Assembly (NCBI GenBank): GCA_964374035.1
Contig: CAYJWY010000001.1
Coordinates: 1 to 63,913 of the forward strand
Direction of reading: 5' to 3'
Length of the DNA stretch: 63,913 nt
Origin: CALRGL01 sp964374035
GTDB lineage: Bacteria; Patescibacteriota; Patescibacteriia; UBA9934; GWF2-40-263
The translations under genes were made by a program, and so were the position numbers. This document shows positions 32,859 to 41,852 of this stretch, one piece after another. Under the pieces are notes generated by a model, which saw nothing but the letters and a program-made list of their open reading frames with translations, did not search any database and was not told the origin of the DNA. Position 1 is the first letter of the stretch. Each line of letters opens with the position of its first letter.

Positions 32859-34746
32859 AACTCACGGTTTGACCCGGCTGGATCGTTCCTGATTTAGGTT
32901 CAGGAGCCTCGGGAATGACGGACGCGGTTGAAGATACTGGCGGTTGAGAACCCTGAGCTGAAGCGGGCTTTGGCTCATGTTCTTTTTTCTTTGTCTGTGG
33001 TTTCTCCATCTGGCTCTTGAGCACAATTTTTAACGGCGGGCGCGGCTGGGTAATGGTTTCGATCCGTTCAACTGGTTTTGTGATCGCAACTGGCTTTGGT
33101 TCCGGTACTTTTAACTCAGTGAGCGAAATCGTTTTGTTCTGTGTTCTTGGCTTTTCAATCATCTTGCCATCAGAAGGTTTTGCTGTTGTTGCACTCTTGG
33201 CAACGGCTAAACCTGGCGAACCAACCTTTGGGGGCACTTTATAATCTTTTTTAGAACCGGCCGACTTTCGCTCCTCACGCACAATCTCAATACAATCTTC
33301 GCAATAGATGGGGCGCGAACGATCAAGCTCAACTGGAAGCACCATGTCTTTATTACAGCGCGAACAGTTGTACTCAAACTTTGGCTTCTTTGAATCCTTG
33401 GATGCTTTCTTTTTTTCCTCCGCTTTCTCAAGCATCTGCGCATCGGAGACGTCCCCCATTCCACTCCACGTCATAATCTTTTCCTCGACCTCACTACGAC
33501 CGACGGCGTAGGCTTTTCGTGAGTTTTCAATCACCTGAGAAGACGAGTGGGTGATTTGCGCAATGGGTGGAAGTGTTGCCGCGGAAAATGGCTGACTCGT
33601 GACACCATCGATCAACAGTTTCAAGTAGATGTTAAATTTGGGAAGGTTGATAATGTCCTCCGGCAAGAAACGTGGCGCAAACTCGGTTTCCATATAGGTA
33701 GCATCCGGCGAACCGACGCGAAACGTGATGATCGTTCCAACGTTACCAAACACCGCCTCGCGCACTTCATCCGTGAGCTGGGCGATGTATTGATGCGCCA
33801 TGGTCAGGCACAAACGATACTTGCGCGCCTCGGACAAAATACCGGCGAAGGATTCCACGGCGAAGTTCTGAAACTCGTCAACGTACAGATAAAAATCTTT
33901 TCGCTCGTTTTCAGGAATATCAACACGTTCCATCGCCGAAAGCTGAATTTTGGTGATCAACAGTCCACCCAACAATCGCGAATTATCTTCTCCGATTCGT
34001 CCCTTGGAAAGATTGACAATGAAGATTTGTTCGTTATCCATAATCTCACGAACACGAATCGTCGATTTCACTTGTGCAACGATGTTACGAATCACGGCGG
34101 CGGACAAAAACTGTCCGATCTTGTTTTGAATCGGCGCCACAGCTTCTTGGGCATATTTTTCGTTGTAGGATGCAAACTCAGACAACCAAAACTGTCGCAC
34201 AACGGGATCTTTCACATTGCTCACAATCTGCTTACGATACTCCGCGTCTGAAAGCATGCGATTGATTCCAAGCAGTGTTTGACCTGGATTTGCCAGCAAC
34301 GCGAGAATGGTATTATTTAAAATGTATTCCATGCGCGACGACCACATATTCTCCCAAATTTTCTTGAAGACACCCATCATTCCGGACGCGACAAGATGTT
34401 GATGACGTTCACTCACGGCTTCAAGGATATTAAACCCGACAGGAAAATCCATGTCCGCCGGATTGAAATAGACGACATCCTTTTGTCGCCAGCTTGGAAT
34501 GAAATCGATGAGTTTTTCGGCTGTATCTCCATGCGGATCAACATAACAACATCCATGCCCGGCGTAGATGTCGGTCAAAATAAAATTCTCGAGCAAGGTT
34601 GTCTTGCCCATACCGGTCTTGCCAATGACGTAAATGTGTCGGCGACGGTCATCGGTCTTGACACCGAACTTTGTCATCGTGTTACGAAAATTCGTCTTGG
34701 CAAAATAGTTGACCTCATGTTCGTGATCGTGGTTGTACAAGGGCAT
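32851..34746 (-). CDS. HerA/VirD4-like ATPase with zinc ribbon
   Basis: A 631-residue cytoplasmic P-loop ATPase, probably a hexameric motor. It has Walker A GKTGMGKTT (42-50), DPHGD at 71-74 region, Walker B YLYVDEFQNF (Asp290, Glu291) and the Gln motif TMAHQY (315-320), as in VirD4/TraD and HerA motors. Then comes a linker and a zinc ribbon (Cys461, Cys464, Cys482, Cys485), and a Pro/Lys-rich tail of about 130 residues. It has no membrane segment itself; the upstream gene two bases away encodes a membrane partner. Substrate (DNA or protein) is unknown, and no relaxase or VirB genes are present. Confidence 0.8.
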   Translation of the reverse strand: MPLYNHDHEHEVNYFAKTNFRNTMTKFGVKTDDRRRHIYVIGKTGMGKTTLLENFILTDIYAGHGCCYVDPHGDTAEKLIDFIPSWRQKDVVYFNPADMDFPVGFNILEAVSERHQHLVASGMMGVFKKIWENMWSSRMEYILNNTILALLANPGQTLLGINRMLSDAEYRKQIVSNVKDPVVRQFWLSEFASYNEKYAQEAVAPIQNKIGQFLSAAVIRNIVAQVKSTIRVREIMDNEQIFIVNLSKGRIGEDNSRLLGGLLITKIQLSAMERVDIPENERKDFYLYVDEFQNFAVESFAGILSEARKYRLCLTMAHQYIAQLTDEVREAVFGNVGTIITFRVGSPDATYMETEFAPRFLPEDIINLPKFNIYLKLLIDGVTSQPFSAATLPPIAQITHSSSQVIENSRKAYAVGRSEVEEKIMTWSGMGDVSDAQMLEKAEEKKKASKDSKKPKFEYNCSRCNKDMVLPVELDRSRPIYCEDCIEIVREERKSAGSKKDYKVPPKVGSPGLAVAKSATTAKPSDGKMIEKPRTQNKTISLTELKVPEPKPVAITKPVERIETITQPRPPLKIVLKSQMEKPQTKKKEHEPKPASAQGSQPPVSSTASVIPEAPEPKSGTIQPGQTVSFD

Positions 34747-34748
34747 AG

Positions 34749-36335
34749 TTACGTGGGTAGATTTGGAGGAACAAACGTTTCATCTTGTTGTGTCGGCGAT
34801 GTAAGCGTTGGCAAAAATTCTGCCGGAGGCATGGGTGGTTCACTCGCCGGAACTTCTGCTTTGGGTACATCCATCGTGAGAAGAGGCGTGTGTGACACTT
34901 CTTGCTCTTGCGTTGCAAATGACGCAAGAGCGTTGTCTTCAAACGTAAACGGAAGTCCAAACGGCGGCTCGGCTCGTTTTGATTCGGATTTTTTGATGAG
35001 TGGAGCCTTGATACTGATTGTGGGGAAATGCCACAACGTTGCAAGTTCCTCCGCATTCAAAAACTTTGGTTGTGCGCCAACAGCAAAGCTACGCCGACAA
35101 TACGCACCCATGAGCGTCTTTTGTTTTTTTGTATACGACCAACGCATCCAAAAATAATCGTCCTTTGGAACCTGTGGAATAAAAAGAGTGAATTTGTTGA
35201 ACTGGAGATGAGAAAACTGATTCAAGATTCCCTTCACAATGCCCGTGCGTTCAACTTTTGCATACACCTCCTTCTTGGCGATGTAAAGAATACGAATTTT
35301 TGTTCCAAGCCCAACCTTCGAAGTCTTACGAAAAATGGCTTTTGCTTCCTCAATGTCTCGAACCGAAAGTTTAAACGCTTTAAACGGATCCTCCTCGGCT
35401 TTTGCGTGAGCTCCAAATAAGGTTCCTAAAATACTGAAATTTGTGGCATGCTCAATGAGCCCACTGGGGATATCCAGAATGGGTGTTAACGCAGACTCGA
35501 TAAAACCTTTCTTTGATTTTTCCGGAATGCCGTAAATTTCGTTAATCCGCTTCACACCGTCCTTGATCCAATCGTTGGATGATGGTTGAACAAGATACTG
35601 AATCCAAAAATGTTCACCCGGGCGCATCTTCGCCATTTGTTCGAGCGTAAAGCCAAGCGGATCCTTGATTTCCTGTGTCATGGAGTCTTCAAAATCGACG
35701 TAGGTGCGAATCGGATGATAGGAAGGTCCATCAAGCGTCATCTCTGATCCCCACATTTCATACGTATTGTTTGGGAACTCCTTGGGAAACTTTGTTGTGT
35801 AATCCTCCACCTCGGAAATTTCCGCATCGGGATAGTGCGCGTAAATACCGGCCTCGAGAATGTCTCGGAAGCGTGTCTGGCAACGTATCAAAAATTGAAT
35901 GTAGCCTTCAGAAGAAATCATTTCAAAAGAAAATGTGGGATGAAATCTTCCTAAAATCCATTTCTCTTTCCAGGTCAGTGAAGATTTACATCCATAAATG
36001 GTGGCAAACAAATTCTCAAGCGCTTTTGGGGTTTGTTCGGTCATGGATGGAACATCGATCGCAAGCAGGATATGTTTGAGCTTTCCGGCAGTTTTTCCTT
36101 GTTGATAATTCACCCATATCTGAATGAAGCCCCAAATAAACGTGATCGCAATCGGAATCCAACCAAACCAAACAAGGATGTCAAAAAGTACAATGTCCAG
36201 TGGACGCGAAAAGAATCCCAAATTTACGAGACTCGACGAACTGTTTGCAGTCTCTGCGACAATCGGAATGCCAAGAAGTGAAAACATAGTGACCCAAACA
36301 CTATACCAAAAAAACAACGCAACGTCTCGAGTCAT
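34749..36335 (-). CDS. Membrane partner of the HerA/VirD4-like ATPase
   Basis: A 528-residue protein with two N-terminal membrane segments (about 8-28 and 50-75), a large cytoplasmic domain of about 380 residues that I do not recognise, and a Pro-rich acidic tail ending PPNLPT. The tail and the tail of the ATPase gene may interact. Spacing to the ATPase is two bases and to secF zero bases, so secD-secF-this gene-ATPase may form one operon. The architecture suggests a membrane docking platform, like VirD4 membrane anchors made as a separate protein. Confidence 0.65.
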   Translation of the reverse strand: MTRDVALFFWYSVWVTMFSLLGIPIVAETANSSSSLVNLGFFSRPLDIVLFDILVWFGWIPIAITFIWGFIQIWVNYQQGKTAGKLKHILLAIDVPSMTEQTPKALENLFATIYGCKSSLTWKEKWILGRFHPTFSFEMISSEGYIQFLIRCQTRFRDILEAGIYAHYPDAEISEVEDYTTKFPKEFPNNTYEMWGSEMTLDGPSYHPIRTYVDFEDSMTQEIKDPLGFTLEQMAKMRPGEHFWIQYLVQPSSNDWIKDGVKRINEIYGIPEKSKKGFIESALTPILDIPSGLIEHATNFSILGTLFGAHAKAEEDPFKAFKLSVRDIEEAKAIFRKTSKVGLGTKIRILYIAKKEVYAKVERTGIVKGILNQFSHLQFNKFTLFIPQVPKDDYFWMRWSYTKKQKTLMGAYCRRSFAVGAQPKFLNAEELATLWHFPTISIKAPLIKKSESKRAEPPFGLPFTFEDNALASFATQEQEVSHTPLLTMDVPKAEVPASEPPMPPAEFLPTLTSPTQQDETFVPPNLPT

Positions 36336-37235
36336 CTACGTTTGGTTTGAATGCTTCTTCCACAAGTTCCACGAAACAAGCAACGGACTTGCAAAGAAAA
36401 TCGACGAGTAGGTTCCAACCGCAATGCCGATGATCAAGACCAGCGCGAATGGGCGCGTACTTTCACCTCCGAAAAGGAAAACCGCCAGCAGGGCAAGGAT
36501 GGTTGTCAGGCTGGTGCTTAGCGATCGTGTAAGCGTTTGATGAATGCTCAATTCCACGGTTTCTTCAAAATGCTCTTCTGCCTGTCGAATCAAATTCTCT
36601 CGTGTGCGATCGAACAGAATAACCGTGTCGTTAATCGAATAACCCAGTATGGTTAAAATGGCCGCGACGAACGCTGTGCCAATCTCCCAGTTGAAAAGAT
36701 AACCAAAGAGCGCAATAAATCCGACGGTTACCACAATGTCGTGGATGGAACACAAAATGGTAATGACGCCGTATTTCCAAGATTCCACTGACGAGGTGAC
36801 CTTTCGAAAGGCCCAGGCAATGTACAGACCAATGAGCACAAGGGTGATGAGCACACCAAGCATCGCTGTCTTTCGAAGTTCGTTTCCCACAACCGGACCA
36901 ATCGAGTCGAACTGTCGCTCTTCTACAACTCCTAATGTTTGTAATGCTTCAAGAATCTTCTGATGTTCTTCTTCTGTAAGATTTTTTGTGCGAAGCAGAA
37001 AGCCGTTCTGTTCTGTATCCTGAAAAGAAACCTCTGTGAAGCCAGCGGCTTCAAGTGTTGAGCGCAAATCCGTGCTCTCAATGGTTTGATCAAAACGAAC
37101 AGACAGGAGGCTTCCACCGGTAAAATCAATACCAAACCTGAGCCCGAAGATCATCATAAAGATAAGACTACCGGCAATCAACACTGTCGAGATCGCGTAC
37201 CAAATCCTTCGATGTTTGATGAAATGTACCTTCAT
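36336..37235 (-). CDS. secF: Protein translocase subunit SecF
   Basis: With SecD, pulls exported proteins across the membrane using the ion gradient. The 299-residue protein has six predicted membrane segments, the family start GLRFGIDFTGGSLL, and the conserved IGYSINDTVILFDRTREN in TM5 region, with GSTRPFALVLIIG-like end (GESTRPFALVLIIG). The length is normal. It lies four bases after secD. Confidence 0.96.
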   Translation of the reverse strand: MKVHFIKHRRIWYAISTVLIAGSLIFMMIFGLRFGIDFTGGSLLSVRFDQTIESTDLRSTLEAAGFTEVSFQDTEQNGFLLRTKNLTEEEHQKILEALQTLGVVEERQFDSIGPVVGNELRKTAMLGVLITLVLIGLYIAWAFRKVTSSVESWKYGVITILCSIHDIVVTVGFIALFGYLFNWEIGTAFVAAILTILGYSINDTVILFDRTRENLIRQAEEHFEETVELSIHQTLTRSLSTSLTTILALLAVFLFGGESTRPFALVLIIGIAVGTYSSIFFASPLLVSWNLWKKHSNQT

Positions 37236-37239
37236 ACGG

Positions 37240-39288
37240 CTACGACTTTTTTACATTAAAGAGAGAGGGCTTTTGGAACATCTTCCATTGCAACAAGCTC
37301 ATTGAGTACACACGCGCAACCGTGATTGCAGAGAACATGCTTAACAACACACCGATGGAAAGCGTCAACGCAAAGCCACGGATAAAACTTGAGCTAAACC
37401 AATACAAGACAACAGCGGCAATCAGCGTGGTGAGATTTCCGTCGCGGATGGCGTTCCATGCACGACGAAAAGCTTCGTCAAGCGCGGAGAGATATCCGCG
37501 ACCCGCACTCAATTCTTCTTTGAAGCGTTCAATAATAAGAACGTTTGCGTCTACAGCAATACCAAGCGACAAAACAAATCCGGCAATGCCTGCAAGTGTT
37601 ATCGTGACGTCAAACAAGCGATACATGGCCAGGTTAAGTGACGCGAAAAAGAATAACGCAATGACGGCAATGAATCCTGCAAATCGATATACGACGACCA
37701 TGTAAATCGCAACAAACAAAAATCCGTAAAGCGCGGCGGTAACACTCTGTTGCAAAGAGACGATGCCGAGTGTTGGTCCGATACGTTGCTGGGAGAGAAG
37801 ATTCACAGGAACAGGAAGCGCACCCGCGTTGAGACGCTGAGCAAGGAGCTTGGATTCTTCGATCGTGAAGTTGCCGGTAATCACAGCCTGTCCACCGTAA
37901 ATCGCGGTTTGGACAACCGGAGCCGAGATGACTTGGCCATCGAGAAATATACCGATTGGCTGTCCGACAAGAGATGTGGTCAGGGCACCGAATAAATCGC
38001 CGCCCTCTTTATCAAACTGAATGGAAACAAGCGGAGCGTTCGTATTGGGATCAAATTGAACGGTTGCACTCTGCAAATGCTTTCCGGAAAGCTCTGTATT
38101 CACCCAAGGTGAGCTTGGCGGCAGGATGTCGAACTCATTGGAACGTGGCAGGACGATGCGTTTGATATCGTATGTCACGGCATCACGCTCGTCAGATTTG
38201 TAAATGATGTGATAACCGAATTCGGTTTCGATCGAGGTCGTTGTGATCTCACCCTTAACCAATGCGGCGGCGGCCAAACGAAACGCATCAACGTATCGAC
38301 TTCCCATCGCCCATCCAAGATCACCACCGTTTGTCACGGCGGAAGGATCGTTTGATTTCTCTTTTGCAATCTGTGCAAAGTTTTCAGGCGTGACTTCCTT
38401 TAAGATCGTTTGGATTTGCAGAGATGCATCGAGATCGGAAATGGGATTTTCACACCCCGTCTTTCCTTCAAAACAAATCAGAATGTGAGAAAGTTTCATT
38501 TCTTTTTCAATCTTCTGGTCGTCGAGTCGTAAGATGTTAAATCCGTCGGACGTTTCAACGATCGTGCGGTTCACCTGACCTTTTTTCAACCTAGACGTTT
38601 TGATTGAATCCACAAACGGGGATCCTGCTTCGTCAGCTGTGACACCTTTTAAGATGCCGCGCTGTTCGTTCTGCGGTTCGATGGTGTTTTCCGCGAGCAA
38701 TGCGTCGAAATCCTCACCCTGTAACGCGCGAGCCAGAACAGCATCGGCTTGCTTACGCTCCGCAAGATTGCGCGCAGAAAGATCAGCCTTCTCTTCTGCG
38801 GTAAGATCACGTTCTAATTGTTGACCTTGCTTCTTAAATTCCAGCACCGGTGTTTCTCCAATTTGCGCGATGGCGTCAGATACATTCAACACACCCGCGA
38901 GTTCAACAATCACTCGATAGGTTCCACCCGTTGAGGTCGTCTGCACAATTGGTTCAGAAACACCAAAAGCATTCACGCGACGTTCGATGACATCGCGAAC
39001 ACCCTCGAGGGCTTCACCTTTTTGTGTTTCTGGAATCTGTTTCATGTCGGCCTCATAAATGAGATGTGTGCCACCTTGAAGATCTAGCCCCAAACGAAAC
39101 GGACGCTCTGGAAGTTTCACCATTTGTGGGATGGCAAGGCGATCCACGACCTGATTCCATACGCCTGGAAAGTCATAGACAAATAAACCTAGGGTCGAAA
39201 ACAGAAAAAAAATAGCCAGAACTCGCGCGGTCCAGGGCTTGTGTTCCTTCTTTTTTTGAGCCTTTTTCTTTACTTTCCATGTTTGCAT
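37240..39288 (-). CDS. secD: Protein translocase subunit SecD with a PpiC-type isomerase insert
   Basis: A 682-residue protein; normal SecD is about 400-600. Residues 1-40 hold the first membrane segment, then FRLGLDLQGGTHLIYE (P1 start). Between P1 parts lies a parvulin-type peptidyl-prolyl isomerase domain at about 265-368 (KLSHILICF, NGGDLGWAMGSRYVDAF, ETEFGYHIIYK), preceded by a degenerate half of the same kind at about 193-257 (KGQVNRTIVETSDGFNILRL). SecD resumes at VQFDPNTNAPLVSIQF and FTIEESKLLAQRLNAGALP, followed by five membrane segments with VLSLGIAVDANVLIIER. It begins a probable operon with secF. Confidence 0.95.
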   Translation of the reverse strand: MQTWKVKKKAQKKKEHKPWTARVLAIFFLFSTLGLFVYDFPGVWNQVVDRLAIPQMVKLPERPFRLGLDLQGGTHLIYEADMKQIPETQKGEALEGVRDVIERRVNAFGVSEPIVQTTSTGGTYRVIVELAGVLNVSDAIAQIGETPVLEFKKQGQQLERDLTAEEKADLSARNLAERKQADAVLARALQGEDFDALLAENTIEPQNEQRGILKGVTADEAGSPFVDSIKTSRLKKGQVNRTIVETSDGFNILRLDDQKIEKEMKLSHILICFEGKTGCENPISDLDASLQIQTILKEVTPENFAQIAKEKSNDPSAVTNGGDLGWAMGSRYVDAFRLAAAALVKGEITTTSIETEFGYHIIYKSDERDAVTYDIKRIVLPRSNEFDILPPSSPWVNTELSGKHLQSATVQFDPNTNAPLVSIQFDKEGGDLFGALTTSLVGQPIGIFLDGQVISAPVVQTAIYGGQAVITGNFTIEESKLLAQRLNAGALPVPVNLLSQQRIGPTLGIVSLQQSVTAALYGFLFVAIYMVVVYRFAGFIAVIALFFFASLNLAMYRLFDVTITLAGIAGFVLSLGIAVDANVLIIERFKEELSAGRGYLSALDEAFRRAWNAIRDGNLTTLIAAVVLYWFSSSFIRGFALTLSIGVLLSMFSAITVARVYSMSLLQWKMFQKPSLFNVKKS

Positions 39289-39359
39289 ACAAGATGGTCA
39301 ATCAATCAAAAAAACGCGGTTAGTGTAAGCATTCGAGGCAATTCTCGCAAGTGGACAGC

Positions 39360-39656
39360 TTACTCACCCAATTCTTCCATCTGCACGTCACCCTGGATGA
39401 TGTTTAAAAATACCTCGCGCATTTTCGACGATTCTGGTCTGGCTGTTATCTCTCGCTCGATCCGATCGGCCTCTTGTTTGGAAGGATATATAACAATCTC
39501 CTCAATAAACATAGTCCCACCTATCTTTCGAGTCGGACTCTGTTGAAACGAGACATCTTTATAGGCCGCATACATCCGATTCGATTCACGCGACAATATT
39601 AACCAACCTGCATAGTCCTTTTCCAAAATGTGATAACGAAAAAACTTTGTAAGCAT
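39360..39656 (-). CDS. Unknown 98-residue protein
   Basis: A small protein starting MLTKFFRYHILEKDYAGW, with mixed beta strands and a charged helix (YPSKQEADRIEREITARP). I recognise no family. The ATG at 39656 is chosen; an earlier start would read through the REP palindrome. It lies directly downstream of the REP-associated transposase gene and on the same strand, so it may be host or cargo. Codon use appears similar to neighbours. Confidence 0.55.
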   Translation of the reverse strand: MLTKFFRYHILEKDYAGWLILSRESNRMYAAYKDVSFQQSPTRKIGGTMFIEEIVIYPSKQEADRIEREITARPESSKMREVFLNIIQGDVQMEELGE

Positions 39657-39660
39657 AGCA

Positions 39661-39710
39661 ATATCGCTACCCGGTAGCGAGTAGATCTTATCGCTACCGG
39701 GTAGCGATAT
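39661..39710. repeat. Pair of inverted REP palindromes, downstream of RAYT
   Basis: Two copies of tcgctaccNggtagcga (39664-39680 with c, 39691-39707 with g in the centre) lie head to head. The RAYT stop codon is inside the second copy. Confidence 0.9.
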
Positions 39711-40389
39711 CTTCAATTAATTCTGGGTATGAGTTGCGTACTGACCACAATTGAAGTGCTTGCGTGTAGTCATGAGTCGACCTAAACATCTTGTTGGCAA
39801 GTTCAGCATTAACAATTGGCAACGTTTGACCGAAACCGCGAAAAAACGTGTGGCTTGACCACGGATAATGATCCATCATGTTAAGTGCGTCAAACCAGTT
39901 CGTAACAATGCCATCTCTCCAGGAATGCCCAGTTAGATCTAAAATATTCAGGTGAATATACAAGATGATATATTCAAAATATGCCTCGTTATTTATATGT
40001 TTAGCGTAAAATCTTCCCTCAAACATGGTTCCCTTTCGATCATTGGCGTGATTGTAAGACCAACTATAGGCCTTATTTACTTTGTGGAGAAATTTAGAAA
40101 TGCCTCCGTCCTGTTCTTGACGTAAAAGAAAGTGATAATGATTTGGTAATAATGTCCAGCTAACAATTGATACAAATTGCTCTCGATCAATATCGAAAAG
40201 ATGGTGGCCTGTAATTTTTGCGATTTTCTCGAATGGGTCACCTGAGTGACGATACTTTGAATCATTAAAAAGATAGAGTGATTCGACAAAGCGTTGGTAA
40301 TCGCCGCTACAGTCAAAAATGCGTCGCTTGTCCACGCCACGCAGATACACATGGTAATACTCACCATTTACGAAAGAAATCTCTCTCAT
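39694..40389 (-). CDS. REP-associated tyrosine transposase (RAYT)
   Basis: A 231-residue Y1/HUH-type transposase. Seen motifs are YYHVYLRGVDKRRIF (first strand and loop), the HUH-like LLPNHYHFLLRQ, and RKGTMFEGRFYAKHINNE with the expected catalytic tyrosine region near YFEYIILYIHLN. Such enzymes bind and move REP palindromes but are often domesticated single-copy genes. Here the gene is flanked on both sides by inverted REP pairs (39661-39710 and 40411-40460), and its last codons and stop lie inside one REP. Only one copy is visible in this window. Confidence 0.92.
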   Translation of the reverse strand: MREISFVNGEYYHVYLRGVDKRRIFDCSGDYQRFVESLYLFNDSKYRHSGDPFEKIAKITGHHLFDIDREQFVSIVSWTLLPNHYHFLLRQEQDGGISKFLHKVNKAYSWSYNHANDRKGTMFEGRFYAKHINNEAYFEYIILYIHLNILDLTGHSWRDGIVTNWFDALNMMDHYPWSSHTFFRGFGQTLPIVNAELANKMFRSTHDYTQALQLWSVRNSYPELIEDIATR

Positions 40390-40410
40390 AATAAAATTTC
40401 TATCTCCACC

Positions 40411-40460
40411 CCGCTACCCGGTAGCGATATGAATGTTATTCGCTACCGGGTAGCGATATT
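40411..40460. repeat. Pair of inverted REP palindromes, upstream of RAYT
   Basis: Two copies of the palindrome at 40411-40427 and 40440-40456, again with c and g centres, match the pair downstream of the RAYT gene. Their spacing differs (12 bases here, 10 there). Confidence 0.9.
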
Positions 40461-40551
40461 TTAATTTCACATGATTTGACTGTACTGGATAACTATAGCA
40501 CTTCTGCGTGGGATCTTTAAGCTGAAATGGTATAATCAGAAACATCGCTCT

Positions 40552-41808
40552 ATGAAAAGAAGAACGTTTTTCAAACGCCTTGGCCCGGGATTCATCACTG
40601 GCGCCGCTGATGATGATCCGTCGGGAATCGCAACCTATTCGCAAACCGGTGTGCAGTTTGGATATGGACAGCTGTGGACATCTCTGTTTTCGTTTCCGTT
40701 CATGGCCGCTGTGCAAGAAATGTGTGGACGTATTGGTATGGTGACGGGTAATGGGCTGTCCGGTGTTCTTAGAAAACATTATCCTCGAAGCATTCTTGGC
40801 GTCGCCGTCATCCTTCTTGTGAGCGCAAACACCATCAATATCGGCGCTAATCTTGGAGCGATGGCCTCAGCGGTTCAGCTCGTCTTTGGCCTTCCGTTTG
40901 TCTTCTTACTCTTTGTGCTCACCGTGATCACGATCCTTCTTCAAGTCTTCATTTCTTATGAAAAATATGCAGGGTTCCTCAAATACCTCACGCTTTCTCT
41001 GTTCGCTTACATCATCGTTGCGCTCATGGTGAAACAGGATTGGAATCTGATCCTGACATCAACCTTTCTTCCCTCGTTTTCGTGGAGCAAGGACTACATG
41101 CTCAATATCGTCGCGATCTTTGGAACAACCATCTCGCCCTACCTTTTTTTCTGGCAGGCCGACCAAGAAGTCGAGCAAGAAATTGAAAAACATCAACTCA
41201 CCGGCATCGGCGAAGGTCGACCGAAGATCAACATGATCGACATCAAGAACATGCGCGCCGACACATTCTTTGGGATGTTCTTCTCAAACCTCGTGATGTT
41301 TTTCATTATGATCACCGCCGCGTCAACACTTCGATCAGCAGGAATCACCCAAATCGACACAGCGGCTCAGGCCGCTGAGGCCTTGCGACCACTGGCTGGC
41401 AATTTCAGCTTTTTGCTCTTCTCATTGGGGATTCTTGGAACCGGTCTGCTTGCGGTACCCATTCTTGCAGGTTCTGCGTCGTATGCTGTTTCAGAAGGCC
41501 TTGGGTGGAAAAGCGGCCTCAGTCGTACATTCAAGGACGCTCACGGATTTTACGGTGTCATCGCACTTGCCACGCTCGTCGGACTTCTTGTGAATTTCAT
41601 CGGCGTGCCACCGTTCAAAATGTTGTACTACACCGCCGTATTCAACGGCCTTGCCGCACCTGGGCTCCTCGTCCTGATTCTTCTGATTTCGAATAACAAA
41701 AAAATCATGGGCAAACACACAAACGGCCCAATCTCAAACATCTTGGGCATCGTCATTACGACAATCATGTTTGTCGCAGGCGTGATGTTGCTTGTGTGGT
41801 CGTCATAA
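40552..41808 (+). CDS. Nramp-family metal transporter, non-canonical
   Basis: A 418-residue membrane protein with about 11 segments in the LeuT fold. TM1 has GAADDDPSGIATYSQ, so the metal-binding Asp is kept but the usual DPGN Asn is changed to Gly. In TM6 the sequence TTISPYLFFWQA lacks the conserved Met of Nramp transporters for Mn and Fe. This matches the divergent Nramp branches, one of which (NRMT) carries magnesium; the ion is inference. It stands alone after the REP-bounded RAYT region. Confidence 0.85.
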   Translation: MKRRTFFKRLGPGFITGAADDDPSGIATYSQTGVQFGYGQLWTSLFSFPFMAAVQEMCGRIGMVTGNGLSGVLRKHYPRSILGVAVILLVSANTINIGANLGAMASAVQLVFGLPFVFLLFVLTVITILLQVFISYEKYAGFLKYLTLSLFAYIIVALMVKQDWNLILTSTFLPSFSWSKDYMLNIVAIFGTTISPYLFFWQADQEVEQEIEKHQLTGIGEGRPKINMIDIKNMRADTFFGMFFSNLVMFFIMITAASTLRSAGITQIDTAAQAAEALRPLAGNFSFLLFSLGILGTGLLAVPILAGSASYAVSEGLGWKSGLSRTFKDAHGFYGVIALATLVGLLVNFIGVPPFKMLYYTAVFNGLAAPGLLVLILLISNNKKIMGKHTNGPISNILGIVITTIMFVAGVMLLVWSS

Positions 41809-41852
41809 CGACGGCATCCGAACTGTCACAGATACGATCGTTTGTGAGATGG

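Noticed and set aside
32851..36335. Complete type IV secretion or conjugation system
   Set aside because: Only the motor and one membrane protein are present. No relaxase, VirB4, VirB6-10 or pilin genes lie nearby.
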